DNA of 64,000 nt, taken from contig JAGFBZ010001924.1 of NCBI GenBank assembly GCA_018398805.1, positions 186,001-250,000 on the forward strand. The letters run 5' to 3'. The stretch is from Hirundichthys speculiger. Lineage: Eukaryota > Chordata > Actinopteri > Beloniformes > Exocoetidae. Under the pieces are notes generated by a model. It had not been told where the DNA came from. It worked only from the letters and a program-made list of their open reading frames with translations, and did no database searches. Positions 1-11,438 of the stretch are shown here, one piece after another. The number at the start of each line of letters is the position of its first letter. Within the stretch, counting starts at the first letter, position 1. Both the position numbers and the translations under genes were made by a program.

Positions 1-509
1 AAGTCTGGTCCTAGTAGTATGAACACCGGGCTCACAGACAGAGGAGCAGAAGATGTGGATGCTCCAGTCATATAAGTCTGAAATATATTTATCTATACAG
101 ATTAAAGTCATACAATAACCAAATACACACCCCATGGGACCATGACCCACTACGCCAGGAAATGCCACTGCTGAGTCTTCTGATGGCAGCGAGAAGACAC
201 CTAGAACAGTGACTGTCCAACTAAATGAACAGCACACTAAAAATAGTCGTTTTTTTTTTTTTTTCCTCATTTGGTTTGTAAAATTTAGACCCAGGACCCT
301 GTATGAGTCTAAATGAATGAGTATGAGTCTGTATGAGTCTAAAAAATTGTGCAGGGAGAGATACACGTCTCCTTGCATTCAAGAAATCATCTAGTGTTCA
401 TAAAAAAAAACTAAAAAAAAACTGCATTTGAGATGGAGTGGATTGTGATCCCTCATGTGACTGTCTTAAATCCTGCAGGTGTTTATCATTGGGTTGTGAT
501 GGTGGTTTT

Positions 510-685
510 GGCCCATACTCTTCTCCATGTACTCTGACTTTCCCTCACAGCCCAAAAACATGCATGTTTGTCTGAAAGGTGATTCTAAATTGACCATTTG
601 GGGGATTGTGAGGGTGTGTGGTTAGTTGTTCATGTGCGGTCCTGCGAAGGACTGGCTACCTGTCCTGGGCGCACATCTATGTGGC
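510..685 (+). repeat. Diverged partial copy of the GGATGG-tailed fish SINE-like repeat
   Basis: The stretch contains the block 'cccaaaaacatgcatg' followed by a gap-rich match to the body of the fuller copies at 17717-18083 and 57262-57556, including the 'gatgaactggcgacctgtcc'-like block. Head and tail are missing. No gene is associated with it. Confidence 0.6.
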
Positions 686-1556
686 ATGATGTTTTCCAGC
701 CCCCACGCGTGCACACGCATGATTGCCAGAGTTAACTCTGCTTTATTGGCTCACCAGAAGAAGCTACTTTGCAGTAACGATCAGTTTCTGAACCACATCG
801 GTCCCAGTGTGCAACACCTAAACAGAGAGACATGATTAGCAAACCCACGGCAGCTGTGCCAACCAGTGTCTCTTTGCTGCTGTTCCCTGAGCCACTGCCC
901 CACATCCCCCCCCTGCAGCTGGGCAGAAAGCACACACTCCACCACCACACCCTTTTTTTTCACCCACAGACAGCACACACCCTCATATTCTGTTGAACCA
1001 CATTGAGCTCTGACTGCAGCATTGATTTGTTGTGGCATTGTTTTATTAGATTAATGTCATGTCTCAACATTTATTACATTAATTTCTCACCAAAATCTTG
1101 TACTGATGAGGGAAGAACCAGACTGCTGCACGTTCCATAGATGTGAAATGAGGTAAAGGCTTTCACAGTTTCAGCCACATGACTCCTGACCTTGACACCG
1201 TGGAAGAAAAATATCTGATGGAAAAGAAACTTGGTTATACAGTGTATTTGGAGAGTCAGCTAACCTATTTTTGTTGGACATGTGACACTGCTGAAACTAG
1301 ATCTGACCAACAGAAACTCCAAGTCATAACCGCGCTGGCTTGCATGGTAGACCCTAGTTATGATGGGTGAATCACTTCTTCCATTCTTCTTCTTAAGCTC
1401 ATGTACTTACTTTAAAAGAGGATAATACTGGAATCATAGTCATCATGCCTTTACTTTTCTCCAAAGTCCCGTGTTCATGTCCCTGCCTTTACTTCTCTGT
1501 ACATTTTGCATGTTTTTTATTACACTATTAGACACTGCTGTGATCTCTTCTCTATA

Positions 1557-1715
1557 CAGTGGTACCTCTATTTACGAAATTAATTGGTTCTGGAAGTAGT
1601 TTTGTAACCTTAAAATTTCATATTTTCCATGTAAATGCTCTAATCCGTTCCAAGCTCCCCATAATTCGGACATAATTTTTTTAAAAGTAATATATAAATA
1701 ATACATGAAATGACA
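1557..1715 (+). repeat. 5' end of a TIR-type interspersed repeat (CAGTGGTACCTC start)
   Basis: The start CAGTGGTACCTCTATTTACG and the following lines resemble a widespread vertebrate miniature DNA transposon whose sequence reads as 'tacctcgacttacgaattt'. Only the left end is visible; no matching GAGGTACCACTG right end was found before 2 kb, so it is truncated. Confidence 0.4.
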
Positions 1716-1740
1716 TGAAAACCTGTAAAAAATACATGTT

Positions 1741-1800
1741 AGAACTAGAAAAGCACTCGGAGAGCGCAGACCTCCACCAAGTGCAACCTTTTATTGAAAA
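1741..1800 (-). repeat. Fragment of the AACTAG/TTACCTCCGCC interspersed repeat
   Basis: The stretch shares the block beginning AACTAGAAAAGCACTCGG and continuing GAGAGCGCAGACCTCC with the fuller copies at 42417-42830 and 52993-53420. Only one end of the family is present here. Confidence 0.6.
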
Positions 1801-2205
1801 TTTGAAAGTGATGGTAAACGATGGTTTACCGATGTCATTCCAGGTTTTGATAGTGGGCCGAATGGTTCTCAACACAATTTTAGGACTTTCAAACTTAAAG
1901 GAGCTGTATGTAAGAAGATTAATAAAACGAATCATAAAATGACGCTGATATGTCAAAAGACATTTAAAAATCATGTTCATTTCAAATACTTATGTCACTG
2001 ACAACAGCACTCAAGCCAGGATATTCCCTTTTAAAAAGAGGACTTGAGGGCTGCAAGTCTTGTTTTTGTTGTCATTTCGTGTTTTGGCCTGAAGCGCCAC
2101 CCTCCACCTATCTCCCAATCAGGAAGTCAGTAGTGTTTCGGCATCCGGGTTGCCAGCTCCGCTCTCATTATCGCAGCAGCCGCTACGAACGTGTTGGATG
2201 TGAAA

Positions 2206-4525
2206 ATGGCTAGTTTACCAAAACAAAAAAGACCTCGTTATGAATCCGAGTTACGTCGTGACAAGGTCCGAAATAGAAAAAAAGAATTTGAAGACAGACG
2301 CCAACGTTGCAGATTTTCTCCTGGACAGGTAAGATTCATAGCTAAATGTTTGGCTAACGCTAATTTACTTGGGCAAGGTAACAGAACAAGGTAACAAAGA
2401 AATTTCAGTATTCACTACGTCGGAGTATTCACTAGTTAAACAAAGTTATGCATGTTCGTGCACAGTAACGCTAGCGCATAACGTTATGGAGCAGGTGGGT
2501 CATCGAATTGAAAAGGTAAATAATTATTATTTAGAATATAAAAACGGTGACTGATATTGCTAACAATAGCAATGTAACGTTAGGCTAATAAGCGGAGCTC
2601 GTCAGTCATCATGCCGTGGAAAACATTAGCATGGCCATGGTAATGTGAAACCTCATTGAGACAGTAGCCTAACGTTACCACGGTAAAACGATTTCTTATT
2701 CATTCTTTGCATATATTGTGTATTACACGTGCTGCAAATTGACCCATCTGACCATTGCTAACGTTAGTTATTAGTGTCAGTCTTTTCTGATGGAACTGAT
2801 AAAAAAACGTTAGCCATTGATGACGAATGCAGACGTAATTTTCCCCGCATTATCTTTGGTTAGACACTAGTCTGTGGTAAATGTGTTGGTTGTTGCATAT
2901 TATGGTAAATGTGTAGAGTGTTCCATAATTATGACAAAAACGCTTGTGTCTTCAGCTATTATGGCCCAAGCACTTCAAGCCCAAGTAAAAGACTGTGGAA
3001 GAAGCACCACCTGACTGCACCATCACTTCCAGTATTGGACATGCATCGTCTGAAACGCCTTAAAATCGGTCAGTGATCAGTGCCACGTTGTTTTCATTTT
3101 CATTTCATATTTGGAAGCATTTTTTGTCTAAAACAACTAAACTATTTATAGAGAAGACCTGCCACCTACAGAGGAAGCATTGGAAGATGAGGAGTGCACT
3201 GTGGATGCCTCAGAAGTTCTAGAGGAGAGGTATATAAATACTCTCAAGCTTTCGAATTTGTCTAAATATAAGAAATAATTTTGGTGGTGCTGCAAAACAG
3301 CTGATTCCTGCCAAGAGTTTCTTGTAAGTTGTTATAGTTTGAAAAATAGTTGTCAGTAATGTATGAAACTAACATGCAAGATGTTACCTTGATGTTGGAT
3401 ATTAGCTTATTGATTACCATAAGTACCTATCCAGAGGTGTCATTGTGGTCAATCAGATGACCCACTTACATTACTAACAATCATCATCATTAGCAGTGAA
3501 TAATGTTCAATTGCCATGCTTTTTGTGTCTGTCCATTATATTTCTGTATTATTTTGTAGGAGCTGTGGCTTGGGCTCCTACACCATGTCACAAATGAACA
3601 CAGGTGGGTACTGGGAGGCTGCCAGCATGCAGACTTGGAATCAGGGGGGAACTCAAGAGTGGCTTGAGCGAGGCTCCACGGCACACGAGGCCCTGAAGAG
3701 TATTGTGTGAAACAAGAGATGGCTCAACAAAGTTCACAAATACCTGAACTTCAGGTAATTTAATGAGTGTGTACACATACTGTACCTAGAAAGTGATTTT
3801 CAAAAAATCAAAAAATGTCTCTATGTCCCACCCCCACAGGTCCACTGCTGATCTGGAGTCCTTCCAAAACCATATTTTAATGTATGCCAGCAAGCACTCA
3901 GCATTTAGCCCTCCTGTCTTTGAGGCCAGGATGCTCCTCGCAGCGATGGATTACAACTACCACAAGGACCGCCCAGAGTTGTGCAAGTCTGATGGAAGCA
4001 AGCAGTAAGTGACATGCTCATTTCTACATGTTGGATGTTGGGAACCATTTTACCTGATTACACCATTGAAACTCTATATAAAACACTGTACTGTAAAACA
4101 ATCTATTTTCTCTGCTTTTTATTTTAGGTACAGGAGGCTGTACAAGAAAAATGCCCAAAGGTATATGCTGTACACTAAGAAGACATCGAAGACCTATGGC
4201 TACATCCCAGAACTGCAAACAAAGATTCTGCAAAAGAGGCTAGCTGGTAAGGGAACGCCCAGGCGGAGGAGTCTTCGGCCCGATGACCCCAGAAAGTACG
4301 GCCCTCTTCCACCTGTGCCGGCACCAACCAAGGAGGAACTCCTGCGCACCCAAGTCAGGAGAGGTCTTGGTAGGTAGAATACCAATTTATTTCTTTTGCA
4401 TCTGCGGCTACATACCACACACCAAGTTAGATGTAATGCATATTACATTTAATTTTAAAATAATCTAATTTCTGTTTTTTATTTTGCTCTCCTCAGTGTC
4501 AGCATTCCAGAGTGAAGACCAGTGA
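2206..4525 (+). pseudogene. Spliced transposase-family C-terminal-like gene, with lesions
   Basis: Seven blocks with splice-like borders: 2206-2328 (41 basic residues from MASLPKQKRPRYESELRRDK), 2956-3068, 3154-3229 (acidic, EDLPPTEEALEDEE), 3560-3754, 3840-4004, 4128-4369, 4497-4525 (stop TGA). Phases join cleanly at the junctions 2/3, 4/5, 5/6 and 6/7. Block 4 carries ELWLGLLHHVTNEHRW and blocks 5-6 carry LESFQNHILMYASK, LLAAMDYNYHKDRP and TYGYIPELQTKILQKR, all hallmarks of a multicopy fish protein family whose full-length members are transposase-like. The catalytic core expected before LLHHV is absent. Lesions: an extra G in a six-G run (3644-3649) shifts the frame, and TGA at 3708-3710 interrupts it. 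Junctions 1/2 and 3/4 are out of phase, so exons may be missing. AATAAA follows at 4733. It is probably a decayed or internally deleted copy; assembly error at the G run is possible. Confidence 0.6.
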
Positions 4526-4732
4526 AACCCGTTTCCAGAGCCTCTCAGCCCTTGTCATTTCCATTTTCTGCCACAAGCTGCTTTTAAACCATTTCATAAA
4601 GTTTCCACAGTACAGAGCAGTTAATTGTTCAATAGTTATTTATACTATTTATACTGTTTATCCCTCGTTTTATTTATTTATTTATTTTTTACTGTTCCTC
4701 TATATCGTAAATAGGAAAGCATTGTTATTATA

Positions 4733-4750
4733 AATAAACTTTTTTTATTG
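4733..4750. terminator. Back-to-back polyadenylation signals of the convergent gene pair
   Basis: AATAAA on the plus strand (4733-4738) lies 208 bases after the plus stop codon. TTTATT on the plus strand (4745-4750) is AATAAA for the minus gene, about 107 bases after its stop. The hexamers are separated by 6 bases, so the two transcripts would overlap in antisense at their 3' ends. Confidence 0.65.
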
Positions 4751-4856
4751 AACAAGGAAGAAGGCTCTTTACAAACTTGGAACAAAACAAACAATTTGTA
4801 AAAACAAAGTATATACAACAAGTAACTTCAAGTAAACTGGAGTCGGTAAAGTTTGT

Positions 4857-6147
4857 TCAAATTGTGGGTAGAAAGCCAGTGTACTGGCCTTGAGGGTCAG
4901 GGTATTTGTCCCTTATTCTCCAAATGCAGCAGCTGGGGATAACACGACGGTTACCCTGGCCCAGTGATCCATGCTGCCAAAAGGTTGTACTGGCGATAAG
5001 CAGCATATCTAAACTGCCTATTATCATCACCTGGCTCTGTAACTTCTGCTACCACCAACACATCATTCCTGTAGTCTCTGTGTAGACGCAAATAGCCATC
5101 TTCCAAGCAGTAAAAGCTCGAAATGAGGCAATTTGCTTATGCAGTGCTCAGGCCCCTGGCCACAGCATTTCCTTTCTGCATCTGTGGCCATCTCCCTGCA
5201 GTTCCCACAGGTACACCATGGAAGAGCAGCTGCAGGTGGGAGAGTGGTGCCATCCAATGGAGGCAGGGCATCAAAAACCAATCCAGGGTTCCGGGAGAAG
5301 ATCCGGGTTGCTAGTGCTCGTAGCCCCATTTCACTCATGTTTTGAATGAGTTCCTAAGTAAACAAACCACAAAATAGCATTTGGCATTTACATTTGATTA
5401 AAACTGCATAAGATGCTGACATAGATACAGATGATGATATTACAAGTCATAATTTTACTGCCCAGCTCTCATCAGCCTCAAGAGAGTGTACCTCAAGTGA
5501 GGGTTAAATCAGGCTGAAACAAGTGAGAGCAGTACAAGCAAAGATCATCTGGTACAAGTGCTAGGCTACCTTGACATAAACGTGTGTTCTAAGCATATTC
5601 TATCTTTTAGCCTGTGCAATAATTTAGTGTTAGTTTGGAAGTATCAGGCGTAATTCCACGGCAACATCCTCAATACCAAAAGCGCATAATTTGGTCCACA
5701 TACATAGAACTTTTGGACATGTTTTTGATTTAAATTCTACACGTCATGTAATTTTTCATATAGCCTGATGTATTTTAGGAAAATTACCCTCGACTTTACG
5801 TGTGGTATTGTCGACGTTACAAAAAGTTACCATCGATATGAGCCTATAGTGTTTCCAACCAAACAATAAATTACTGCATAGCCCAAAATTAGAATTTGCA
5901 TGGATTTCTCAAATGCGTTCATAAAAAGCTTTACATCGCAACACTAGCCTAATAAAGACATTTTTAACAGGGTAACTAACTGAAAACTTATGGTCCGACT
6001 GAAATGTGGTAACATTTACGATTCTATTTGGCTAATCGCCATTAGTAAATTTTGCAGTACATTATTACTTCGCAAAAGATGTTTCATAAAGCAATAAATA
6101 TAATTAACAGAAAATAAACTTACTGTGTAGGACTCATCGCTTGCCAT
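4857..6147 (-). pseudogene. P2X7 ballast-domain (P2RX7_C-like) zinc-binding protein gene, two frameshifts
   Basis: Exon 1 is 6147-6124 (MASDESYT, donor GTAAGT). Exon 2 runs from 5353 (acceptor TTTACTTAG) to the stop at 4859-4857, in phase with exon 1 and opening ELIQNMSEMGLRAL. The product carries WCTCGNC, then KCC and HCIS, then RYAAYRQY and [13 protein letters not shown] with QGQYTGF at the end. These match the cysteine-rich cytoplasmic ballast domain of P2X7 receptors, which binds two zinc ions. No channel or membrane segment is present, so this is the free-standing form found in many copies in fish. Single-base frame changes are needed near 5110 and near 4955 (in a GGG run). The signature stays recognisable across all three frames, so loss of the frame looks recent or is an assembly error. 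It converges on the plus gene at 4525. Confidence 0.75.
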
Positions 6148-6291
6148 GGCAGCCTACGTTCCTGCTGCATTCTGCAGCCGACCTGGCAACCTCTGGTCGG
6201 GGAGGAGGGGGAGGGTACACGCCGCTCAACAGTATTTTGAAAGTGACTGCAGTACCAGTTTTGGCCATAATCTTACAAACGGCTCCTTTAA

Positions 6292-7499
6292 TTGTATTGT
6301 TGTGGAACTTCAACCATGCTTATCAAAAAAAGAAGTACAAAAATAACTGTTAAATATCTATCTATATAATATATATAATATTTTTTTATAATATTTCTTT
6401 TAATTGATGCAGAAAGCCACTCATCGCGTCAAGGGTTTAAATAATTTGCTGCCAGCTGAAAAATATTAATCACCTCAGTACTTTTGGCCAGGCTTTTTGT
6501 GTCTATGAGAGGAACTGCTGCGACTTTGGTGATCACTCACCTTTCTGTGCAGAATATTGTGCATCAAAACCGACATGATATCCTGGCTGTAGGCTCTTAG
6601 CCTCGCTGTTGTTTCAGATAGCAGAAACTGTGGTTTTGATTATTACTCAAAGGACTGAAGGAAAAAAAAATGCAAGCGTGTTAAAGTAAGTTAGATGACT
6701 CAGGTCTCTTCTTTCACACGGAAAATGAAGTTTAACCAGCCTTCAAGCAAGACATTTAATCCTTGATGGCCTCAGCAGAACTGTGCCTATGTTGGCGTTA
6801 TAGACTGGATAAGGAAGCTGCCAACCACTGAGAAAACTATCAGCTTTCAGGATTAAATGAGTCCTAAACACCCGGTCCAATTTTAGACAGCAATGTCATA
6901 TCACTAACGTTTATCTATCAGCAACTGATATTCAGGATTGTTTTATAAAAGCCAGGAGCATTCAGACACAATGAACCGTTCACATTCACATGGATCAGAT
7001 GTTAAAAATGTCTGGCTGGTTTCCTTCCAGAAAGATGCAGCTCGTTGGGACAAAGAAGTGCATACTTAATCATAACCATGATTATAAATCACATTTTGAC
7101 ATTTGTATGTACAAGTTCCTTAAGTGGAGGCCTCAGCCAGGTTTTTAGAATAAAAAAAAAATAAAACTGTGTTGACCTTGGCGTATGTAATGATTTGTCG
7201 GTTGCCAGGCCAACGGTAGAGAAAGGCCAAGGGTTGCCATCTTGCCTACTGATTCAAAAGCCCGCCTCCTCAGTCACTCACAGGTTGTTTATTTTCCTCT
7301 ATGCGCCGTTGCTACTTGCTTTACTCCACAGGCCTCTGGAAAGTACCCAGTATCATCTGTGATTGTTGAGCAGCAGCAAACAAAGACTCCATAGTTGATA
7401 ACTACATTTGTTTTCACTGCAGTGAAATGTGCTGCAGGATGAACCTTTTTCTTTTTAATGGTGTGTTTTAAGGATCTTTTAAGGATTTGGGAGTTCTAA
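6292..7499. other. Intergenic stretch, no feature recognised
   Basis: AT-rich sequence with a TA-rich patch near 6360-6400. No coding signature, RNA gene or clear repeat boundary was seen. Confidence 0.4.
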
Positions 7500-7860
7500 G
7501 ATGGTGAAGTTAGTGTCTGATTTGGTGAAAGGCAAAAAGACCATTCTGCTGCTTATTAGAGCATTAATCATATTTATGGTTGTGCAATTGTGCAATTGTT
7601 GTTGTTTATTTATTTCTCTGGGTGTGCAATACTATTTTAATACTATTTTTTACTACTATACTATTTTAGTCTATTTTATAATATTTTTACTCTATCTTAT
7701 TGATATATTGTCATTGTATCCTAAACTTTGTTTGCTTTCTTTTACTGTTTTGTCGGTGCTGAAGCTGATAGAACCACAATTTCACTGATGGAGACCTCCC
7801 AAGGGATTAATAAAGTTCTATCTAATCTAATCTAATCTAATCTAATCTAATCTAATCTAA
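7500..7860 (+). repeat. LINE 3' end (Rex1/CR1-like) with TCTAA tail
   Basis: A T-rich 3' UTR-like region leads to 'gggattaataaagttc' and a pentanucleotide tail of TCTAA units from about 7818 to 7860. Such tails follow 3' ends of Rex1/Babar-type LINEs in fish. No reverse transcriptase sequence is left. Confidence 0.6.
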
Positions 7861-8084
7861 GGGCTACGTTAGACCAGATCCAGTTCTAAACACAACAGAA
7901 CTTAGACTGGTCAAACCTGGATTTAATTTACTCTAAAATTGTAAAGTTTATATAGAATAAACTCAGAAATTCAACAAAGGCAACAAAAAAGAGCAATTTA
8001 CTCTCTTTTGTTGTTAGACCTCCTTACACCAGATTTAGATCAAAAACCTTAAGACTCAGATTAAATCATCTTTTACATGGAGAC

Positions 8085-8515
8085 AAGGCTGTAGCGATAC
8101 TCTAATCTCGCGATACGATAAATGATATTCGCCTCAGGATACAATATATATATAAATATTTATCTTACAATACATTTACATCATTTTCTGAAAGATTTTA
8201 AAGGGACAAAGTGATTTTGGTGACATCTTGTGAGTGTTCCAATGACTTTCTTTGAATTAATTGAACTGAAAGCATCAATTACACATTATATGGCTGACAG
8301 GCAGCTTGCAAATGCTGGACAAAATGAATAAAAGATTTGTTGAGAAAAATAGTTTCATTTATTTAAACAGTGCAAATTGTTACTTGCAAGCTTTTAAAGG
8401 TGGGATTTTGAAAGAAGTTTAGAATATCGATACCCGCGGCAGAAAAATCGATACTCTCTAGGGAAATAAAATATCTACATATATATAGCAGAATTGATCA
8501 AATCGCTCAACTCTA
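8085..8515 (+). mobile_element. hAT-type miniature element, copy A
   Basis: This 431-base non-coding element is flanked by ATGGAGAC (8077-8084) and ATGGGGAC (8516-8523), an 8-base target duplication with one mismatch. The ends read AAGGCTGTAGCGATAC and, inverted, TAGAGTTGAGCGATTT; the first base of the left end appears lost. The body is shared with copies B (14888-15322, opposite orientation) and C (34430-34846). Confidence 0.8.
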
Positions 8516-9825
8516 ATGGGGACTATAAAACATGGTTTGCGGTTTGTGAAACCTTCACTCGGTTTGTGTAAATGATGCAGCAGAATGGTCCTTTTGTCTT
8601 CTGCTGGATCTGAGGCTGGAGGGTCTTCCTCCCTCTCCACGGTATTGTCTACCTGTCGTTGCACCATGTCACATAAGAGAGAGCGAATTAGTCGTCTGAG
8701 CCTGTGAGAAAGTCCACATCGAATACTTTAGACGGGAGCAAGATTTTCAAGGATTACCCAACAAATTACATGTCTGTTGTTTGCATCAGCTCACCCTGGA
8801 GTAACTGGCTAGAACTGGCCCTGGTCAGTAAACCGATGTGTGCTTTGAAAGCTGCAAAAGCTGAAAGCTGAAGTATGATGTAGAAAGGATTATGGACTCA
8901 AACCTCACTAATAGCCCTTAGCCACGGTCAAAATAACAAGAGCTCTGATTTCTTTATTAATACCACAGAAAAGGGAAATTGCTTGGCAGTGAAATATCAT
9001 AAGCCTTTTGACGGGAGAGCCTGTAAACGTCCCCTTTTGCCCCCAGCATTTGCTCTGGATCATGCTTTACTCATCAGTAGTTCACCTCTAACCCCCATCT
9101 GGCTCCTGATTTTCAGCCAGTAGGTTTGTACGTTCATGGATTTGTAAACGTTGCTGGGCCTTCGCTTTTTTTTTTTTTTTGGCTTAAAAGCATTTAGTGA
9201 ATAATGAAAACAGGGCATAGAGGGAAAAAAGAGAGAAAATATAATAAAAACACGGAGGACAATGCAGAACATACAGTCTTGTTAAGTGTCAGATGTGCCA
9301 ACAAAAAGAGGGATGATGGGAACACTCCTCCTCACAGACTTTGTCATTTGAGCTTTCTCTCCCGCTCGCCGTGTCTTCCTCTTGAAATTTGCATTCAGTT
9401 ATGTCTTTATTTCCCATCATCCCGCAGCAGCTTTCTGAGCCAGCAAAGCTGCCAAATTCCTGACCATGCCAATCCAATCACGGTAATCTCTCAACAGGGC
9501 CAGAGGCCAAAGACCTGCAGCCACGTTCTCATATAATATATACTTAAGTGTCTCATTGCTCTCGTCTGCCGCATGTGGAAACATGCAGCAACACTGGAGA
9601 TGCAGTAAATTAACTGCTTAAGAAAAAAAAAATTGAATAGCAAACAAAGGATGCCATTATTTTACGCTAAGATTCACAGCAGTTTTAGTCGTGTAACAAT
9701 TCACTGGTACCTGCAGAGTTCAAATGTACAGTCAGTGTACAATCTGTGTAAAAATATACTGTAAATAATAACAGAATACAAAAGATGTGCAGATCTTAGA
9801 AGCCCATATTTGAATCACAACAGAA
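8516..9825. other. Intergenic stretch, no gene recognised
   Basis: Open frames here are short and lack codon or splice support. A 15-base T run lies near 9167-9180. Nothing else was recognised. Confidence 0.4.
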
Positions 9826-10050
9826 AATCCATCCATCCATCCATCCATCCATCCATCCATCCATCATCTTCCGCTTGGTCCGTAGTCGGGTCGCGAGGGT
9901 GGCAGCCTGAGCAAGGAAACCCAGACCTCCATCCCCCCACCAGCTCCTCTGGGAGAACACAGAGGTGCTCCCAGGAGATAATCTCTCCAGCGTGTCCCGG
10001 TCCTGCCTCATGGTCTTCTCCTAGTTGGACATGCCCGAAACACCTCCCTG
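9826..10050 (-). repeat. RTE/Rex3-like LINE 3' end, antisense, with CATC tail
   Basis: About ten ATCC units (9826-9866) are followed by 'tcttccgcttggtccg' and a G/C-rich body ending near 10050. This is the reverse of a fish LINE 3' end that terminates in GGAT repeats. Confidence 0.6.
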
Positions 10051-10470
10051 AATCGCCACTTTGTGGTGGAGGGGTTAGAGGACAGTACCTCTGGATTGGC
10101 AGACTGGGGTGGTGGTTCCCCTTTTCAAGAAGGGGTATCGGGGATGTGTTCCAATTACAGGGGAATCACTCACAAGTCTATGCAAAGGTGCTGGAGGAGA
10201 GAGTTATCGATTGTCGAATCTCAGATCCAGGAGGAACAATGTGGGTTCCGTCCTGGTCATGGAACCCAGGACCAGCTCTATACTCTCACTAGGGTCCTAG
10301 AGGGAGCATGGGAATTTGCCCAATCAGTCCACAAAGTGTTTTGTGGATCTGGAGAAGGCATTTGACCATGTCCCTCGGGTTATCCTCTAGGGGGTACCCC
10401 AGGAGTATGGGGTACTGGGCCCGTTGCTATGAGCTGTCCAGTCCCTGTTCAAACGGAGTGTCAATTTCAA
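10050..10470 (+). pseudogene. LINE reverse transcriptase fragment, frame-broken
   Basis: Reading across frames gives YRGIT, QIQEEQCGFRPGHGTQDQL, RVLEGAWEFAQ and then FVDLEKAFDHVPR, the last being reverse-transcriptase motif A with its first catalytic aspartate. The YADD-containing motif C is absent. Several frameshifts and stops make it dead. It lies in the opposite orientation to the adjoining LINE end at 9826-10050, giving a tail-out composite. The family assignment (RTE/Rex-type) is tentative. Confidence 0.65.
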
Positions 10471-10479
10471 TGTGTTTCA

Positions 10480-10760
10480 GTGTGTCGTTTTTACATATCT
10501 ATTTAAAAATTATGTTCATATTTTCTTCTTATAGTGTTAATTAATTGTATTTTTTTGTACGATGCACCTATATCATCGTTCTTTTTATGCTCATAGCAGA
10601 TCTACCTGTATTTAATATTGATAGTGTATACCCACTGTAAATGATGTCTATCATTCTGCCTTAACCTGCACATATTATTAAATGATACAGTATGCTCAAC
10701 TGCATTTCGGTGCCCTGTACTTTTACATGTGCAATGACAAAGTTGAATCTGATCTTAGAT
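10480..10760 (+). repeat. LINE 3' UTR-like segment
   Basis: The run 'tgccctgtacttttacatgt' followed by 'gcaatgacaaagttgaatct' resembles CR1/Rex1-type LINE 3' ends ('gtgacaataaagttgaatct'). No coding remnant. Confidence 0.5.
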
Positions 10761-11438
10761 GGCTATTATTGATTTTGTAACTGTAGGTTAGAAATAATGC
10801 AGTTTGTGCAATATTATAAATTTTTGAGCAATGGGCTTATTTCTTGAGTTACAAAGATATCCAAATGCAACATGAGCTCAGGCCTTTAATAAGTCAGATT
10901 CTCACTTGGTTTTAATGAGGAACATTTCTTAATAACAACACCTACTGTTACTTTGTCCATTTACCATATTTTTTAGTATTAACAGATACAAGCTGGTCTC
11001 GTGATAATTAAAGGCAGACATATACCTGCAATATATATTCATCTAAGTGCCTCACCTAAAATAAAGTCTAATTTATTAGCATGACAATTTAGAGGAGAAT
11101 TATGTATATTCGATATACGCATAACCTTTCACTTTAACAGGAATTATCTTTTCATGTCTTTAGTATTGCTTTGATTATAAAACCATTAAAATGACAGGAT
11201 TTTCACAATAAAATCTTTACCATAGAAAGTGCTGCATTCACAGTTAAACTCTATCTATTCTATATCTTGCTCATCTTGACACAAATTCAAGTTTTTCTAC
11301 AGCAAGTAACTGAACTATGCAGTTTTCACATTTAGCAATACCAATTTGTTTTTGGGGGGGAGAAACCAGAGCACCTGTTGAAAACCCATACAGAACACAG
11401 AAAGACAAACAGTACATTAAGACAGGTGAAAATAAATT
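10761..11438. other. Intergenic stretch, no feature recognised
   Basis: AT-rich, with no open frame, RNA or repeat that I can support. Confidence 0.35.

Larger units (their letters stand above)
2031..6291. mobile_element. Candidate TTAA-flanked element with two convergent intron-containing genes
   Basis: Two spliced genes point at each other (plus gene 2206-4525, minus gene 6147-4857) and fill this interval. TTAA occurs just outside each gene, at 2031-2034 and 6288-6291. The outer ends share only weak inverted similarity: short G/C-rich blocks, TTGCCAG in the leader of both genes, and purine-rich AAAGAGG versus AAGGAGC next to the TTAA. TTAA duplication is typical of the Kolobok and piggyBac superfamilies. 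The C-terminal region of the plus product matches what I recall of a fish multicopy DDE/THAP transposase-like family, and the minus product carries a P2X7-type zinc domain. That this is one mobile unit is inference; the two gene structures are seen directly. Confidence 0.55.

Noticed and set aside
9810..10292. 160-codon plus-strand frame starting in the ATCC repeat
   Set aside because: It is a fusion of a reversed LINE tail with a shifted reverse transcriptase fragment.
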